A program made the position numbers and the translations under genes. Positions 61,344 through 64,000 of a stretch of 64,000 bases of DNA are shown one piece after another (within the stretch, counting starts at the first letter, position 1; each line of letters opens with the position of its first letter). Below the pieces are notes generated by a model, which did no database searches, had not been told where the DNA came from, and saw nothing but the letters and a program-made list of their open reading frames with translations. This stretch comes from Clostridium sp. (GTDB lineage: Bacteria; Bacillota; Clostridia; TANB77; CAG-508), in assembly GCA_018371855.1 (NCBI GenBank), contig JAHAKD010000007.1:1-64000 (forward strand), in the 5' to 3' direction.

Positions 61344-61712
61344 TCATAACTGACGACAAATGTTTAAGTATTTATCTTCGTTTCGTTTTTTCTTACCAGT
61401 ATGTCTTCTTTTTAATTCAGCAGATTGGTAGCATCTGCATCCTGGTGACTCTACCACTTGTAGATACCAGACTTTTTTAAAAAGCCTTGTCCGAACAATT
61501 ATTCCTCCAAGAGAAAGGTTCATTTTTCTTGAGTAATTCGGAATGGCAATAATATAGCCATAAGGAGCCTCTTCATTAGGTCCTTCCTCGAAGTGGCACC
61601 ATTTGTCTTCTTTTGTTACAGGTCTTACTCTGAAATCATCCCGAGTATAAACCTTTTCTGGTTTTGATGCCCTAGACGAATTCAAGTGTGAATTTTTTGT
61701 TTTTCGTTTCAT
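61344..61712 (-). CDS. GC-rich orphan basic protein (122 residues)
   Basis: ATG at 61712 preceded by AGGAGG. Basic protein with N-terminal KRKTKNSHLNSS, a folded-looking middle (WCHFEEGPNEEAPYGYIIAIPNYSRKMNLSLGGIIVRT), a cysteine pair CRC, and a KRRHTGKKKRN tail. No membrane helix. Family not recognised; the ends suggest nucleic-acid binding, but that is inference. A sample row (61441-61500) has 24 of 60 G+C, clearly above the neighbours, as for the genes at 7482 and 32062; all three are single-gene units. Confidence 0.65.
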   Translation of the reverse strand: MKRKTKNSHLNSSRASKPEKVYTRDDFRVRPVTKEDKWCHFEEGPNEEAPYGYIIAIPNYSRKMNLSLGGIIVRTRLFKKVWYLQVVESPGCRCYQSAELKRRHTGKKKRNEDKYLNICRQL

Positions 61713-61834
61713 AGCACATACCTCCTATAGATTGATAATTATTAACTTATCATATATAATGTATAAAGTAAATAGAAATTGCAAATAATCGATTGACCAA
61801 ATTAGACAAAATAAAATGTTTAAGGAGAAAGATT

Positions 61835-62368
61835 ATGAAAGAAGAATTAAAAGATGTAAAAAGAATTGCTATAGTGGGAGGACCAGGAACAGGAAAAACA
61901 ACACTTGCACAAAAATTATCGGAAATATTAAAATTGCCTGCACTTCATCTGGATAGCGTGAATTTTAAACGAAATTGGGAAAAAATAGACGATAAAACAA
62001 GAGATAGCATAATTTTAGAAAAGGCAAAAGAGGAATATTGGATAATTGATGGAAATTATGTAGGAACATTGCCAAAAAGATTAGAAAGAGCAGATTTAGT
62101 AATATTGTTAGATTATTCTACAGCAAGTATTATAAAAGGAGTACTAGAAAGGACAATACGTAATTTAAATAAAGAGAAAAAAGAACTTCCTGGGTGTAAA
62201 GAAAGAATTAGTTGGCATTTCTTAAAATACATGATTACATTTAGGAAAAAGAAAAGAAAGCAGATTAAAGAAAATATAAACAAAATACCTAAAGAAAAAG
62301 TTATAATATTTCGTAAAAGAAAAGAAGTAAATAAATGGCTAGCAAATATCCAAAATAAAGCTAATTAA
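61835..62368 (+). CDS. Adenylate-kinase-like NTPase (topology-modulation/FlaR type)
   Basis: 177 residues from ATG 61835 (RBS AAGGAGAAAG); the upstream ATG at 61793 has none. Walker A is GGPGTGKTTLAQKLS, then LHLDSVNFKRNWEK and WIIDGNY, as in the small P-loop family annotated FlaR/DNA topology modulation. Ends in a basic arm (FRKKKRKQIKENINK). Probably a nucleoside-phosphate kinase-like enzyme; substrate unknown. Confidence 0.85.
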   Translation: MKEELKDVKRIAIVGGPGTGKTTLAQKLSEILKLPALHLDSVNFKRNWEKIDDKTRDSIILEKAKEEYWIIDGNYVGTLPKRLERADLVILLDYSTASIIKGVLERTIRNLNKEKKELPGCKERISWHFLKYMITFRKKKRKQIKENINKIPKEKVIIFRKRKEVNKWLANIQNKAN

Positions 62369-62372
62369 GGGG

Positions 62373-62402
62373 TTGACAAAACTTGGAATGATATGGTAAA
62401 AT
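62373..62402 (+). promoter_or_regulatory. rplU promoter
   Basis: TTGACA (62373-62378), 18-base spacer, TAAAAT (62397-62402). Confidence 0.82.
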
Positions 62403-62409
62403 AATTACC

Positions 62410-62490
62410 TGTAAGCCGCCTGGGTCGGGCAACTAAATGTTAGCTATGCTAACTGCCTTGTATTTATGCTTAGCGAGTATACAAAAATAG
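62410..62490 (+). ncRNA. Leader of rplU-rpmA (probable L21 autoregulatory leader)
   Basis: About 80 unusually GC-rich leader bases. Two hairpins are visible: GTTAGC/GCTAAC with loop TAT, and TTGTAT/ATACAA before the ribosome site. Firmicutes rplU mRNAs carry an L21 leader that represses translation when L21 is in excess; position and structure fit, but the consensus could not be checked here. Confidence 0.6.
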
Positions 62491-62506
62491 GGAGGTGCAT
62501 TTTATA

Positions 62507-62845
62507 ATGTACGCAATAATCGAAAGTTGTGGAAAACAATACAAAGTAGCAGAAGGAGATGTAGTATTCTTCGAAAAATTAGACGTAGAAGAAGGAAAAA
62601 AAGTTACATTCGATAAAGTAATCTTAGTATCTAACGATGGAAAAATCGAAGTAGGAACTCCTAATGTTAAAGGTGTAAAAGTAGAAGGAAAAGTAGTTTC
62701 TCATGGTAAAGGAAAGAAAATCCGTGTATACAAATACAAAGCTAAAAAGAACTACAGAAGAACACAAGGACATAGACAACCATACACAAAGGTTGAAATT
62801 ACATCAATAAAAATAGCTGCTGCAAAAGCTAAAGCAGAAGCTTAA
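62507..62845 (+). CDS. rplU: Ribosomal protein bL21
   Basis: 112 residues from ATG 62507 (MYAIIESCGKQYKVAEGD, the family start) 11 bases after GGAGG; the ATA/ATT-frame codons upstream are excluded. GKGKKIRVYKYKAKKNYRRTQGHRQPYTKVEI is the conserved C-terminal part. 41 bases before rpmA, with no prp gene between. Confidence 0.98.
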   Translation: MYAIIESCGKQYKVAEGDVVFFEKLDVEEGKKVTFDKVILVSNDGKIEVGTPNVKGVKVEGKVVSHGKGKKIRVYKYKAKKNYRRTQGHRQPYTKVEITSIKIAAAKAKAEA

Positions 62846-62886
62846 GATATAAAGAGAGATATTATCCACGAAAGGAGTGAAATTTA

Positions 62887-63156
62887 ATGGCACATAAAAA
62901 GGGTCAAGGTAGTGTTAAGAACGGAAGAGACAGTGAGTCAAAACGTTTAGGTGTCAAAAGAGCAGATGGACAATTCGTTTTAGCTGGAAATATCCTTATT
63001 AGACAAAGAGGAACAAAATATCATCCAGGTAAAAATGTAGGAATTGGTAGTGATGATACATTATATGCATTAGTAAATGGAACTGTAAAATTTGAAAAAT
63101 TCGGAAAAGATAAGAAACAAGTAAGTGTTTACGAAGAAACAGCAACTAATGCTTAA
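62887..63156 (+). CDS. rpmA: Ribosomal protein bL27 without cleavable N-terminal extension
   Basis: 89 residues beginning MAHKKGQGSVKNGRDS. Most Firmicutes bL27 proteins start with a short extension (ending in LQFFA-like residues) that Prp cuts off; this one starts at the mature end, like E. coli. RBS AAAGGAGTG. Its N-terminus reaches the peptidyl-transferase centre. Confidence 0.98.
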   Translation: MAHKKGQGSVKNGRDSESKRLGVKRADGQFVLAGNILIRQRGTKYHPGKNVGIGSDDTLYALVNGTVKFEKFGKDKKQVSVYEETATNA

Positions 63157-63163
63157 GGTTATT

Positions 63164-63193
63164 AAAAAGGCAGGTTAGGAACCTGTCTTTTTT
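63164..63193 (+). terminator. rpmA terminator
   Basis: AAAAAGGCAGGT and ACCTGTCTTTTTT with loop TAGGA, one G-T pair. Confidence 0.9.
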
Positions 63194-63265
63194 GTATTTA
63201 TAATCAATATTACGTGCAATAAATGTAATTATAATAGTGAATTTTAAATTTCAGTTATAATTTAA

Positions 63266-63294
63266 TTGTAAAAAACTAGAAAATATAGTATAAT
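63266..63294 (+). promoter_or_regulatory. trpS promoter
   Basis: TTGTAA (63266-63271), 17-base spacer, TATAAT (63289-63294). The leader is too short for a T-box. Confidence 0.7.
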
Positions 63295-63328
63295 GTAGCA
63301 GAATTCACAATGATTGGAGATGGGCAAT

Positions 63329-64000
63329 ATGCAAAATAAAAAGAGAAGTTTAACAGGAGATAGACCAACAGGAAAATTACATATAGGGCATTACTTTGGT
63401 TCTTTACAAAATAGAGTAAAAATGCAAGAAGATGATAGTATAGAAAGATTTGTTATGATTGCAGACGTACAAGCTTTAACAGATAATTTTAATAATCCAC
63501 AAAAAGTAAGAGATAATGTTTATCAAGTTCTATTAGACTATCTGTCAGTAGGTATTGATCCAGAAAAAACAACAATCTTTTTACAATCAATGATACCAGA
63601 GCTTGCAGAATTAACAGTTTATTATTCAAATTTAGTAACAATTGCAAGATTGGAAAGAAATCCAACAGTAAAAACTGAAATTGCCCAAAAGAAAGATGTT
63701 TTTGGAGAAAGTGTAACATATGGATTTTTGGGATATCCTGTAAGTCAAGCAGCAGATATAACAGCATTTGAAGGAGAACTAGTTCCAGTTGGAGAAGACC
63801 AATTACCTTTAATAGAGCAATGTAGAGAAATCGTAAGGAAATTTAATAGTATATATGGCGAGACATTAAAAGAACCAAAAGCAGTATTAAGTTCTAATAA
63901 AAGAATTAAGGGTCTAGATGGCAACGAAAAAATGGGAAAATCACTAGGAAATGCAATATATCTTTCAGACTCAGAGGAAGAAATAACTAAAAAAGTTATG
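63329..64000 (+). CDS. trpS: Tryptophanyl-tRNA synthetase (3' end outside window)
   Basis: First 224 residues, ATG 63329 with TTGGAGATGGG upstream. Class I synthetase: HIGH-type motif GKLHIGHYFGSL near residue 15, and KMSKS-type DGNEKMGKSLGNAIYLSD near residue 205. MIADVQALTDN and GFLGYPVSQAADI are TrpRS blocks. Charges tRNA-Trp. Continues beyond the window; nothing abnormal in the visible part. Confidence 0.97.
   Translation, partial: MQNKKRSLTGDRPTGKLHIGHYFGSLQNRVKMQEDDSIERFVMIADVQALTDNFNNPQKVRDNVYQVLLDYLSVGIDPEKTTIFLQSMIPELAELTVYYSNLVTIARLERNPTVKTEIAQKKDVFGESVTYGFLGYPVSQAADITAFEGELVPVGEDQLPLIEQCREIVRKFNSIYGETLKEPKAVLSSNKRIKGLDGNEKMGKSLGNAIYLSDSEEEITKKVM

Noticed and set aside
63190..63328. 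T-box riboswitch before trpS
   Set aside because: The leader after the promoter is about 30 bases, too short for specifier and antiterminator stems.

Overview
This is a very AT-rich chromosomal segment from an anaerobic, endospore-forming member of the Clostridia. Three kinds of evidence point there: sporulation and germination genes (spoIVA, a gerA-type receptor operon, a small cysteine-rich YjcZ-like coat peptide); an anaerobic ribonucleotide reductase and a SUF iron-sulfur operon of the Firmicutes order C-B-D-S-U; and Gram-positive envelope genes (LtaS-like synthase, FemX, Alr). Stops are TAA, TAG and TGA, so the code is the standard bacterial one, not that of Mollicutes. GTG and TTG starts are frequent. 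Species cannot be told; an uncultured gut lineage is only a guess.

Layout. 1-7.4 kb: 3' end of a repetitive Ig-like surface protein, a membrane protein, a 51-codon minus-strand gene with a consensus promoter, then phosphatase, ABC ATPase and a giant FtsX-type permease. 7.5-13.5 kb: a GC-rich orphan gene, an LtaS-like enzyme with a housekeeping operon behind it, and a lysine-rich unknown. 13.6-16.7 kb: nrdD and a TetR-type regulator. 16.8-21.9 kb: sufCBDSU with a consensus promoter and two dyads in its leader. 22-26.3 kb: membrane protein, a small TM peptide plus cdaA, secG, rnr. 26.3-30.5 kb (minus): germinant-receptor A, B and C genes plus a 54-residue two-TM peptide. 30.6-34.7 kb: transglutaminase-like protein behind a repeat- and hairpin-rich leader, a second compositionally odd orphan, spoIVA. 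34.8-38.4 kb: UDP-sugar pyrophosphorylase with a hexapeptide acyltransferase, holin-like protein, YetF and DUF4363. 38.5-42.6 kb: the ylxM-ffh-rpsP-khpA-rimM-trmD-rplS operon. 42.6-48.2 kb: metal-responsive ArsR regulator with P-type ATPase, mtaB, TetR regulator, coiled-coil protein. 48.3-48.8 kb: two tRNA genes, the second (Tyr) split by a group I intron. 49-54.7 kb: radical SAM protein, TGS-kinase fusion, RNHCP protein, U32 peptidase. 54.9-60.3 kb: coat peptide, femX, alr, DUF1189 protein, ftsH. 60.4-64 kb: RluA-type pseudouridine synthase, third GC-rich orphan, AK-like NTPase, rplU, rpmA, and the start of trpS.

Most notable: (1) the complete group I intron in the anticodon loop of a class II tRNA-Tyr gene; (2) a dispersed intergenic repeat family built on GGGACGTTCC inside AGGGA/TCCCT arms, with most copies sitting on or beside stop codons and one read into the end of an ATPase; (3) unannotated small genes with good signals (2607-2762, 22825-22950, 26347-26511, 54912-55061); (4) three solitary orphan genes whose base composition stands out from the surrounding DNA; (5) rpmA without the N-terminal extension that Prp cleaves, in a cluster that also lacks prp.
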